Assembly (NCBI GenBank): GCA_963844865.1
Contig: CAWJPY010000021.1
Coordinates: 186,001-250,000 of the forward strand
Length of the DNA: 64,000 bases
Reading direction: 5' to 3'
DNA from: CAWJPY01 sp963844865
GTDB lineage: Bacteria; Acidobacteriota; Thermoanaerobaculia; Thermoanaerobaculales; Sulfomarinibacteraceae
The notes beneath the pieces are model-generated. The model searched no databases and was not told the origin of the DNA. It worked only from the letters and a program-made list of their open reading frames with translations. Both the position numbers and the translations under genes were made by a program. This document shows, piece after piece, positions 34,501 to 46,500 of this stretch (position 1 is its first letter; each line of letters starts with the position of its first letter).

Positions 34501-37500
34501 CCAGGCTGCCGTCGGCGCGCGTGATGGTTTCGAGCTCCCCATCGGGCAGGTAGGTGAAGTCGCGGTGCGAGTCGTCAGGGTAGGTGATGCGCTCGAGCCG
34601 CCCGTGCTCGTCGTAGGCGTAGGTGGTGCGGTTTTGATCGGTGTCCTCGTAGGTGGTGAGGTTGCCGCGCTCGTCGTAGACCCTGGTGATCACCGCGCCG
34701 TCGGGGCGGGTGGTGGTGACGGTGCGCCCCATGTCCCCGTAACCCCACAGGGTCACCCGATCCACGTGCTCCTCGCCGGAGGGCCCTGGCTCCGAGTCGG
34801 GGGCGGTCTCGCTGCGCCGCCTGCCCAGCTCGTCGTACAGGGTGCTCGTGGTGAGGTCCCCCGGCTCGGTGACGGTGGCCACCCGGCCCTGATCGTCGTA
34901 GGTGGTCTGAGTGGTGAGCGACCAGGCACCCTCGTCCCCATCGTAGGAGACGGTGCGGGTGTGCACCTTGCCATCCGGGTAGTAGGCGGTCGCCACCTCG
35001 GTGCCGTCGGGCAGGGAGCGCAGCACCTCGCGGCCGGCGTCGTCGTAGTCGAAGGTGGTCAGCTTGTCGGGGGCCGAGGAGATGGACCTCACCAGCCCGT
35101 TCTTGGCGCCGTCGCCGGGCCCGTAGTAGGTGGTCTCGGTGGTGAGCGGGGCGGTCTCGGGGCTCTCCGGGTCCTGCGGCGCCTCGAAGCGGTGCACGGT
35201 GTGCGAGGTCTGCCGGCCCGCCGCGTCGTAGCCCATCTCCTCCCAGGACCAGAGCTCGCCGCCGAAGATCAGCCTGCGCTCCCTGAGCTGGCCGTCCGGG
35301 GCGAGCACCAGGGTCTCCCGCACCCCGGCAGGGTCGATCCTCCCGACATGGCGGCCGAGGGTGTCGTAGACGTTGGTCCAGGTCTTGCCGCCCGGGGTGG
35401 TGGTGGTGGAGAGCCTCCCAGCCGCGTCGTAGGCGTAGGTGGTGGCTGGCAGCGCCCCCTCCTGGCGGGTCAGTGTGCGGCCGGCGCTGTCGTAGGCGTA
35501 GGAGGTCGTGAGGTCCGCCGTGGTGCTGGTGGCAAGCGACCCCGAGCCGAAGTAGGTCATGGAGGTCGTCTCGCTCAGCTCACCGGCCGAGCGGGTGATG
35601 CCGGAGATCATCCCGGCCGAGGTGTAGGTGGGCACGGTGGTGGACAGAGAGGGCGCCCCCTCGCCGGGGCCGCTGCTTTGGATGCGGGCGATGCGGCCGC
35701 TCGCGTCGTAAGTGGTGCGGGTCACGGAGGGGCCGCTGCTCGTCTCGAGCGTCCAGCCGAGGACGTTGACGTCGGAGGTGGTGGTGCGCGAGGGCAGGGA
35801 CGGGTCGCTGGAAGTCATCCTCGTGGAGATGACCGCGCTCTGCGCGTTGCGGACGACGTCGGAGGTGGAGGTCCCGGCCGCGGTGGTGGCGACGGTGCGG
35901 CTCGGCTCGCCCGAGCCCTGGACCGCGTCGTCGTAGCTCATCGTCGACACCGCGCCGGTGGAGGAGGTCTGGGTCACCACCCGGCCGAGGGCGTCGAATG
36001 TCCTCCTGGTGACGGTGCCGTCCGGGCCGGTTACGGAGATCGGGTTGCCGAGGGAGTCGCGACCGATCACGGTGCTCAGCACGCCCGTCGGGCCGGGACG
36101 CCGGATCTCGCGCACCAGGCTGCTGCCGGGGAGGTACTCATACCGGGTCGCCAATGAGGACACCGAGGCCGGCTCGCCGACGGCCCCGGCGGTGGTGGTG
36201 ACGAGGGTCGGCGAGAAGCTGTACCGGCGCTCTCCGGACAGGTACTCGGTGGTGGTGGTAATGCCGCCTGAGTCCACGGTCTCGAGCACCCGCCCGTCGC
36301 GGTCGAGCAGGGTGCTGGACTCTGAGGCCTCGCTCCCCTCCCCCACGACCACCCGCTGCCGCCAGCCGGTGCCCTCGTCGGTGAGCGCGACATGGGTGCG
36401 GATGGGCGAGCTCGATCCCTCCTGGATCTGCCAGTGCGAGTCGTCGATCCTGGAGACGGTGGTGACGAGGGCGTCGGCGCCCGCGCCCCGCCGCAGCCCC
36501 TGGGCCTGCCGGCCGTCCCAGGTGACGTGCACGACGACGTTGCCGCCGGCATCTGTGACCTCGGCGAGCTGGGCGCCGTGGTCGAGCTGCCCGGGGATGG
36601 CGGCGGTGACGCTGGCAAGCTCGGGCTGGTAGCTCTCGGTCACGGTGGCTGTGCCGCCGGAGGAGGAGGTACGCACCCCCCCGATGGAGGCCGAGGTCAG
36701 ACGGCCGTTGTCGTCGTAGCCGTAGCGGTAGGTGCGGCCGGTTGAGTCCTGGGCCGCCTCCACCAGCCCCTGCTCGCCGTAGGTGAAGCTGATGGTCCGC
36801 GGCACGGTGTCCTCTGAGTGGCTGGCGTTCGCCTGGGAGAGCTGGGCCAGTGTGCCGTTCGCGAACCAGTGGTAGCGCAGCTCGGAGCCCGAGCGCTCGT
36901 CCGTGCGCAGGCGGTCGCGCACCAGCTCCGGGTAGCCGCCGCCGTCGAAGGTGGTGTACCCGTCGTCAGGACGCTTGAGCAGCCAGCCGCCCGAGCGCAG
37001 CTTCTTCAGCTCGCCCGGGTAGCCGTAAGCGGTGAGGGTGGCGCCGTCGGAGCCGGGATGCACGCCGGGCTGGTTGCCGAAGACGTAGCGCTCGCCCGAG
37101 CCGGTGTGAAGCTCGACGGTGCCGTCCGGCGCCTCCCGCAACCTCCCCACCCCCGCCATGCCCCAGCCCCAGCCGAAGGCGCCGAAGACGATGCCGCCGG
37201 AGGTGTAGGTCCGGCCCAGGGACACGTCGAGTCCCGGCGCGGGCAGCTCGAGGTCCGAGCGGGCCAGCGTCAGCGCCCCGGAGGAGAGCTCCACCTCGGG
37301 CGCCGCGGCGGTCCGCACCTCGATCCCCTGCCCGGCGGTCACCGGAGGCGAGCGCATCCACGAGACGGAGGTGGCCTCGCCGGTGGGGGCCTGGTTGGTG
37401 TCGACGAGCCTCTTGAGCCAGCCGGAGCCGAGGTCCGAGTCGTCGAGGGTGATGCGCAGCCTGGCGGAGGCTGCCAGCTCGAGCGGCGTGTCGTCTCCCG

Positions 37501-40500
37501 ACACCAGCACCTCGCCGGGTCTGGGCGCCGGCACACCCCACTCGAGGTCGGCGGTGCCGTCGTCGTCGGTGTCGCGGTCGCAGTTGCGGCAGAGGGCGTA
37601 GACGGCCCTGGCCTCGTCGGCGGCCGTCAGCTTGGCCTTCATCGGTGCGTCGAGGCTCGACCAGTACTCGGTGCGGGCGCGCTCGTCGGCGATGAGGAGG
37701 ATGGGACGGTCCGAGAGGAAGGTGTGGCGGCCGTCGTCGTCGAGGCGGAGACCGGGCGTGCGGTAGAGCTCGAGGACAGTGGAGGTGGGCAGGAAGGGCG
37801 ACGGGCGCAGGGGCAGGGCCGCCCCGCCCGGCCCGAGGCCGTCGATGCGCACCCGCACGGTGTCGGAGGACGCGCCGGGCAGACGGGCCCGCACCCAGGC
37901 GAGGTACGGCGGGCGCTTGCCGTCCACCGCAGGGGCCTCGGGCGCGCCCAGGGGCTGCAGGTAGTCGATCCTCTCGAGCACGCCGTCGCCGTCGGGGTCC
38001 GCCACCAGCTCGATCTCCGGCGGCCGGTACTGGACCGGGGCGTTGCCCGGGAAGGCGAGGCCGGTCTCCGGGTCGAGGGTGAGCGGGCCCATGCCCGAGC
38101 CCTCGGGCAGGGTGATGTCCGCAACCATCACGAGGCCGTCGGCGGCCCGCTTGGTGAGGCTGTACACGCGGAGGTGGGTGTCGTTGTCGCGGACGACGAT
38201 CTGGCGGTGGAGGGTGTCCAGCGCGACCCGGAAGGGGCTCCACTCGATGGTCTTCACGGCGAGCTGGCTGAGGGTGCCACCGGCGCTGATCTCCAGCACC
38301 TCCAGGCGGTGGTGGCCGACGAGCGCGGTGATCCTGGTGTCGTGCTCCTCGCCGTCGAAGTGCCACCAGGAGGAGGCGACGTCGGCCAGGTCGCCGGAGC
38401 CGTCGGCGCGCCGGCAGTCGATCTGGTCGGGGCTGACGTCGGGAGCGGCCCCCTCCTGCCGGAAGACCCACAGGCCCTCGTAGGCGGAGGCGGCCTCCAG
38501 GACGGTGGCGCCGCCCGAGCGTGGTGCCACCGCCAGCCGCCCCAGGTAGACCCGGTCCTCGGAGTGGAGCTCGCGGCAGACCTCGGGCTCCTTCTTTGGC
38601 AGGATCCAGGCCAGCAGGGCGGCGTTCTGCTCGACGGCGCCCAGGGACAGCGACGGGCTGCCGGGAGCGGCGATCTGGACCTTCGCCGCCACCAGCGGCC
38701 CCGCCGCGGCGTGCGCCCAGACCAGGGTGTCCGCATGGGAGCGCAGCTCCAGGGGCTGGGCCAGCGGCAGGCCGTCGGCGTTGTCGATGACGAGCTCCGA
38801 GCCGTCCGACGGCGCCGTCCTTCGCGCCAGCACCCGCCGCGAGGAGCCGTCCACCAGCAGCACCGGATGGTTCGGGACCATCAGGGCCGGCGGGACGGTG
38901 ATGGAGAGCCAGGCGGTGGGCGTCTCCTCGTTATCAGGATGGACGGTGATGCCCTGCACCGGCGCATCGAGGAGCTCGGCCGGGCTGAAGCGCACCGTCT
39001 CGGAGAACACCTCCAGGTCGAGGTCGCCCGGGCCGACTCCGGTGAAGGGCTGGCTCAGCTCCTGCTCGTCGAGCTGCGGCACCTGGGCGCCGTCCACCAG
39101 CAGGTCCTCCAGCCGCCGCAGCCTGAGCGACACGAACTCCCCCACCCTGCCCTCGACGGTGAGCACGTGGCCGAAGCCGTCGGAGGCCACCCGCGCGACA
39201 GGCGCCAGGCCGGGTAGGCTGGTGGCGATGCGCCGCGGGCTGGAGGGGTCGGAGACGTCCCAGCTCTCCAGGCCGGCGTCGTACGCCGCCACCAGCAGCA
39301 CGTCGCCCTCCAGGGCCACGTCGCCGACCGAGGCGTCCGGTGGCAGCACCGGCCCGTCGGAGACCACGTCCGCCACCTTGATGGGCAGGCGGACGGGTCC
39401 GGGCAAGGTCTGGGCGTGGCCGAGGGCCGCGAACATCGCCGCCGCCAGCTCGAGCTGGTAGCGAGCCCCGCTCTCCCACACCGGGTCGGGGGTGAGGACG
39501 AGCGTCTCGCCAGCGGCGTGCGCGTGCACCTTGGAGGTGTGGGCGTCGCCCTCGGGCACCAGCTTCACCCAGGCCTGGTCGAACGAGGCGCCGATGTTCT
39601 TGTTGAAGAGCAGGCGCAGCTCCTGGTCGCCGGCGGCGAGCAGCGGCTCCACCACCAGCACCAGGGGATCGCCCACCTTGACGCCCCCCGAGCCGTTGGT
39701 CAGGGTCATGGTTCCGGACCCGCTCTCCACGCTCCGGGTGGCGCCGTTGCGGAGGTTGACCAGGCGCAGCCGCGGCCTGCCCGCGAGCGCCCCCTCCTCC
39801 ACGGTGCAGGTGAGCTGCGCGTCGGCCGCCGCCATCTTCACCCTGATGCCCACGTCGAGGGGCACCTCGCCCACCGCGGCGGCGAAGCTGATGACCCGGA
39901 AGGGCACCGCGCCCACCAGCTCCAGGCGGGTGCCGCCGATGCCCGGCGCCTGGGTGGGGTCGATCGTCACCCAGCCCCCTGACGGCGCCGGGTAGGCGGT
40001 CTCGGAGAAGGTGTAGCCGGTGTCGGGATCGATCACCTTGAGGACGAAGTCGTGGTCGGGGTGGATCGGCACCACCCCGCCGTCGTCGGTGTTGAGGATC
40101 TCCTCGATGCCCAGCACGGCGGCGCCGTACGCCTCCACGAAGTCACTCAGGCCGTCCTTGGCCCCGGCCGCCGCCTTGGCGGTCGGCTCGCGCGGCTCGA
40201 ACGCCACCAGCACCGCGTCCTGCGGCGCCCACAGGGTCACGGCGTAGGCGCTGGAGCCGTCGAGGCTCGCGAACATGCCTCGGATCTCGACCTTGCCGTC
40301 CCCGGTCGCGGTCTCCGAGTGCACGGTGAACAGCCCCTTGGGGGCGCCCTCTCCCTCCCGCGCGCGAGCCTGGGCCGCGGCGGCCAGAGGCTCCAGCACC
40401 ACCAGGGTCATGGAGCTGCGAACGCCCGGCAGCAGCGGGTCGGGGTCGCCGGCCCCGGCGGCGAGAGCGAGCCGCTCCCTTCCGGTGGCCTTGGCGGTCT

Positions 40501-43500
40501 CCTCGCTCTCCGGCGTCGTGACGTAGGCCTCCCGGTCGGGGTCCCAGCGCGCCGAGCGCACCAGCATGGGCAGCGGTCGGCCGGCGACGTCGAGCAGCCG
40601 GCAGGCGTGCAGCAGGGACCCGGCGGCGGCCGGCGGCGGGCCGGGGATCGCCAGCTCGATGCCGCGCGCGGCGGCCGGCGAGATCTCCAGCGACACCGCG
40701 GCGCGGGCGTCGGCGTACGGGGGCTCGAGCTCGGGCGGGAAGGCCTGGGCTGAGTCGAGCAGATGCACCTTGACGCTGCCGCCGTCCGGCAACGCGCCGT
40801 AGGGCACGCTCACCCCCACCCCCTCGACGGTGGTGAAGTCGCCGCCGTCGATGCCGAACCAGGCCCCGAGGCCGTCCAGGGTCAGCCACGGCCGCAGGGG
40901 CACCACCCCCAGGTCGTCGTCGAGGCTCGCGCTGTCGAGCACGTGCAGCAGCAGGCGGTCACCGGGGGCCACCCCGTAGGCGCCGTCGAAGGGATCCAGC
41001 AGGAGGGTGAAGGCGCCGTCCTGACCGGCGGCGACGGTGGTCACCGGGGCGTCGTGGTCGAGGTCCTCGACCCACAGCCAGACGTCGCCGGGGACCGCGC
41101 CGGCCTCGCCCTCCACCACCGCGTGGCCTGGATGGGCGGGGTCACGGCCGGGGACGTAGAGGCGGATCTTCGTCGGATCGACGTCGGTGGGCAGCAGGAA
41201 GCGCTCCACCCCAAAGCCGAAGCGGTGGTCGCCGCCATCCAGGGGGTAGCCCTGGCGGTCGCGCAGCTCGCCGCCGACGGTGACCAGCACCTGGCAGGCG
41301 GGCGGGAAGCGCTCGTCCGGAGTCCAGGTGAGCCGGGTGCCGTCTGCGGACAGGGCGAGCTGCCCGGGCCAGCTCTGGGCGGGGGTGGTGCCCACCACCA
41401 CCTCGACGATGAGGCTCGAAGGCTGCACGAAGTCAGGGTCCAGGGGCTCTGAGAGGTCGACCGCCACCGGGGTGGTGGCGCTGGCGCTGGCGGCGCCGTC
41501 GGCCGGGCTGGTGGCAACGACCCGCGGCGCGACGACCTCGAGCGCGATGTCGATGCCGCCCAGGTGCTCGCCGGCCGTGGCCACCGCCGAGGTGGCGCCG
41601 GTGTCGCGGGTGTCGAGGCGCTCGGCCCGCAGGGCGACCGCGCCGGCCGGCGCGGCCTGGGCCCAGGAGCCGTCGGCGGCGGTGAGCTGCACCAGGCCGC
41701 CGGTCGCGTCCACCCGGCAGACCGCGGACCCGGGCTCTCCGTCCACGTCGAGCACGGTGCCGGAGAGCAGGCCCCACGCCTCGCCAGTGGACCGCATCAG
41801 CACGTACACCCCGGAACTGCGCACCCACGACGCGGGGAGATCGGGGAGGACCTCGGGGCCGCACAGCACGCGGCCTTCGCTCAGCGCCGCCGGGCCCACC
41901 AGGCGCCAGGCCGTCTCCCCGTCCACCTCCACCGGGGTCAGCACCAGGCAGGGCTCGTCGGCGAGGCCCGCACCGGGAAAGCCCAGGGTGGCCGGGGCCA
42001 GCAGGGGGACCTCGCCCATGTCCAGCGTCGCCGCCGTCACCACCTCCAGCCCGGCGGGGGCCGGCAGGGGCAGCGCGTCCACGGCGTGGGCGGCCAGGTG
42101 CACCCCCACCATCCGGTCCAGCGCCCCAGGCGGCACCTCGAGGCCGAGGCCCTCCGGGGTGAGGAGGCTGCCGCCGCCGGGCCCCACCAGGTCCTGGGTG
42201 CGGAGGCCGGCGGGCAGGGTGCGGACGTGGATGGTCTTGGACCCCTCATCCAGGGCGAGCCGGCGGGCGGCGTCGGAGGCGCCGATGCCGAAGCGCGCCG
42301 CCATGGCGCCGTCAGGCTCGCGGTAGAGGACCAGGTCGGTGGCCGCGGGCGGCACCACCAGCACCCGACCGTCGACGATGTGGAGGACCTCGTCGAGGAG
42401 CGCCTCCACCGCCAGGCCCGAGGGGCTCGGCTGCGCGGCGGTGACGGTGACCGTGCCGAGGGCGCGCTCGATGGGCAGGATCACCGGCGGGTCGAGGTCG
42501 AGGGTGGCGGTGAGGGCGCCGGGGTCGGCGGGCTCCGCAGAGGGCAGGGGCGCGCCGGGGACCGCCGCGCCGGGCGAGGTCGGAGCCGTGTCGGCGGCGA
42601 GCAGGGCGAGGGTGCCGGCGCCGGCCACGGGCACGGTGCCGCCGCTGGCCTCGGCCCGCCACAGGTGGGCGGTCTCGTCCCAGGACGCGATCACCGCGTC
42701 CGCCGTCGCCCCGCTGAAGATCAGGGTCGCGGGCGGGTCGAGGGCGACACCGTCGGGCAGGCCCACGTGGACCGTCGCCAGAGGCCGCCAGCCCAGGGGC
42801 AGCAGGCCCGGAAGGCCCTGTTCGGAGCGGGGGGTGAGCGCCACGTCGAGGCCCGCGGGGGGCACGGCCGCCGCCTCCACCGTGAGCTCGGCCGCACCCG
42901 CCGTGAGCCGCGTGGCGCCCGAGAGGTGCTGCGAGGCCGCTGCCACGCTGAGGCGGGCGTCGAAGAGGACGGTGGAGAGCCCGGGAACGGGCGCCACCCG
43001 CCGCCACACCGGCAGGTGGCCGTCGGCCTCGATGCGCACGGTCACCGGCGAGGAGGACACCGGGAGCTGGAAGCGGCCCCGGCCGTCGCTGGTCACGCTC
43101 GGCGGCTCGCCGGCCACCGGAGAGCCGTCCTCCTCGAGGACGATCCGGGCGCCCGGCAGCTCGAGGCTGGTCGCGTCGTCGAACACCTCGCCCGCCACCA
43201 GGGTGGCGCCGGAGGGATCGGCGAAGAGCTGCTCGTACGGCACCGCGGGGTTGCTGGCGGGATCGGTCAGGTCCGCGGTCAGGCGCAGGCGCAGAGGCAG
43301 CTCGTCGGTCTCGGGGGGCGCGGCGAGCTCGACGGCGAGGTCGCGGCCCGAGACCTCGACGGTGAAGGGCAGCGGCCCCGAAACCCCGTCCAACAGGACG
43401 CTCGAGCCCGAGACCACCGTCGCCGGGTCCAGGGGCTCGGAGTGGCGCACAGCGATCCTGGTGCCGCCGTCCCAGTCGGCCAGCACCACGTAGGGCGCCG

Positions 43501-46500
43501 CGCAGTCCAGCTCGACGGTCACCGGCATCGCGGGCGACGCGTTGCCGGCGGCGTCGATCGCGCGCACCTGGACCGTCACCGCGCCGGAGGAGACGGTGGG
43601 AGTGAGGAGCAGGGTGAAGCCGCCGTCGGGGGCGGCCACGGCCGCCGCCGCGCGCACGCTCCCCTCCGCCTCGACCCGCGCCCCCGGCTCGGCGGTGCCG
43701 GAAAGCTCCAGGGTGGCGAAGCAGGCGGGGCTCGACGGGGCGGTGAGGATCGGCGCCGGCGGCGGGCTAGTATCCGAGGTGGTGAACGTGGCGGAGGTGC
43801 CCGCCGCCAGGGGATGACCGGCCATGTCCGAGACCGCGGCCGTCACCTCGAGCCGGTGCTGGGTGTCCGGGCGGAGGCCGCCGGCGGGTACGACCAGCAC
43901 GCTCGAGCCGTCGGTCTCGGGCTGGACGGTCACGGCGAGGGGCTGGCCGGCCGCGGCCAGGGTGATGCCGGTCGCCAGGGTGGCCGGGTCCACCTTCTCC
44001 GAGAAGCGCACCTTGAGCTGCGCCGACGCCGGGACCCCGGTGGTGCCGTCGGCGGGGACGATGGCCGCGACCGCGGGGGGCACGGTGTCGGCGGTGACCT
44101 GGATCGAGGCGGTGCCGGAGTTGCCGGCGCCGTCGAAGGCCCGGGCGACGATGGTGTTGGCGCCCTCGGCCAGGGGCAGGGCCTCGAGGGTGAAGCCGCC
44201 GTCCGGCTGCACGGTGGCGTCGCGTCCGTTGACGGTGACCCGGTCCAGGCCGGCGGGGTCGGTGACCCGGCCGGTCACGGTGACCTCGGCCGCCGCCAGC
44301 AGCGCGCCGGGGCGCGGCGCGATCAGGTGGACGTCGGGGGCGGACAGGTCGATCGTGAGCTGGCGGGTAAGGGATGCGCGCTTGCCCGCCGCGTCCCATG
44401 CTTCGACGGTGAGGGTGTGCGCGCCCTCGGGCAGGCTGACGGTGGTGGTGAAGGCGCCCGCCGGGTCGGGGGTCACGGATTGCGAGTCGACGCTCACCCC
44501 ATCCAGGTGCGGGTCAGAGGCGACACCGGAGACGGTGACGGTACGCGCAGCGAGCACCGCCCCGGCGCCCGGCTCCGACAGGGTGAGCACCGGCGCGGTG
44601 GTGTCGCGCTCGACGTTCACGGTCGCCTCGCCCGCGTTGCCGGCACGGTCGACGGCGCGCACGGTGACGGCGGCGGCGCCGTCGGCGGCCAGGGTCACGG
44701 AGGCCTGGAAGGAGGCGCCGGCGAGGGCGGCGGCGAGGCCGTTCACCGTCACCCGGTCGAGGTTGGCGTCAGTGACGCTGCCGGAGACCTGGACCCGGCT
44801 CTCCCCGAGAAGCGCCCCCTCGGCGGGGACGGTGACGGTGACCTGGGGGGCGACGGTGTCCAGGGTCAGGGCGTGGGAGAGGGTGCGGCGGTTGCCGGCT
44901 GGGTCCTCGGCGACGATGGTGAGCGTGTTGGCGCCCTCCCCCAGGGCGAGGCCGGGGAAGGTGAAGGTGCCGGCGGTCACGGTGGCCGCAGCGCCGTTCA
45001 CCGTCACCGTGACCGCGTCGTCCGAGGCCCCGCTGAGGGGCGGCGAAGCATTGGCGATGACGCTTCCTGCGGCGGGCTTGATGCCCGAGAGCACCGGCGG
45101 CGTGAGGTCGATGCGGAACGTCCGCTCCAGGGTCGCCTGGTTGCCGGCGGCGTCGGTCGCGGTGACGGCGAGGAGATAGGAGCCCTCCCCGGCGATCGCG
45201 GTGCCGGAGGCGAAGGGGGCGCCGTTCAGGGTGGCGCTGGTGTTCACAGCGGTGGCGTCGGAGACCTCGATCAGGGGCGTTACCGCGGCATTGACGAGGA
45301 GGTCCTCGGGCAGGGGCGCGCCACCGTGGCTGATCGTGATCACCGGCGGGGTGGTGTCCAGGATCGGGGTTCGCGTCACGGTGGCGGTGTGACCCAGGGT
45401 GTCGCTGGCCACGATCGTGATCTGGTTCGACCCCTCGACCAACGTCAGGGGCAAGGCGAAGGTGCCGTCCGCACCCACGGCGACGGGCGCGTCGTTGACC
45501 GTCACTGCAGCCAGGTGGCGGTCGCTCGCGGCGCCGGCGACGGTGAGGTCGGGCAGGCGCGTGATCAGGCTCTCCGCGGGGCTGGTCAGGGCTACGGTGG
45601 GCGGCTGGGTGTCGCGCTCCACGACCAGGTCCATCTCCGTGGCGTTGCCCGCGGCGTCGGTCGCCACGACGGCCAGGAGGTTCTCCCCCTCCATCTCCAG
45701 CGACACGCCGGCCGCCAGGAACGAGCGCCAGCCCCCGGCCGGGGCACCGAGGGTCGCCGTCACGCCGGCGACGGCGAGGCTGGACGTGTCTTCCGACGCT
45801 CGGCCCTCCACGGTCACCACAGTCGCATCCAGCAGTGCCCCGGGAGCGGGGCTGGAGACCTCCACCTGAGGTCCGCCGAGGTCGATGGTGAAGCTGCGGT
45901 CGGCGCTGGCGACATTGCCGGCGGCATCGGTGGCGGTGACCCTCAGGGCATGCTGGCCCTCGGCGCCGTAAGGAGTCTGGAGCTCGTAGGGCGCCCCGTC
46001 GATGGTGGCCGCCAGCTCCACCGGCGAGGCGTCGGCGGCCTCCGCCGAGAAGACCACGGGCCGTCCCAGCAGCAGCGGCTCGGTGAACACCGTGCCCGAC
46101 TCATAGACCGTGAGGACCGGGGCGGCGGTGTCGAGGGTGACGGTCAGGGCCGCAGAGGCGCTGTGACCAGCGGCATCGGTCGCCACGACCGTGATGGTGC
46201 TCGAGCCCTCCGTAAGGGTGACTGTGGCGGAGAAGGTTTCCCCCGCCAGGGTCGCGGAGACGCCGTTGACGGTGACCTGCGCCAGGTTGGCGTCGCTCGC
46301 GGTCCCGCTCACCTGGAGCTCGGCGTGGTCACTGAACGAGCCGTCCGCGGGCGAGGTGATGGTGAGCGACGGAGGCAGGGTGTCGAGCACGAGCGTGTGG
46401 CTGACGGTGGTGGCGTGCCCCACCCGGTCGGTGGCGGCCAGGGCGATCGCGTTGGGGCCCTCGGCCAGGGCGATGCCGGCGGCGGTGAAGGCGCGCCACT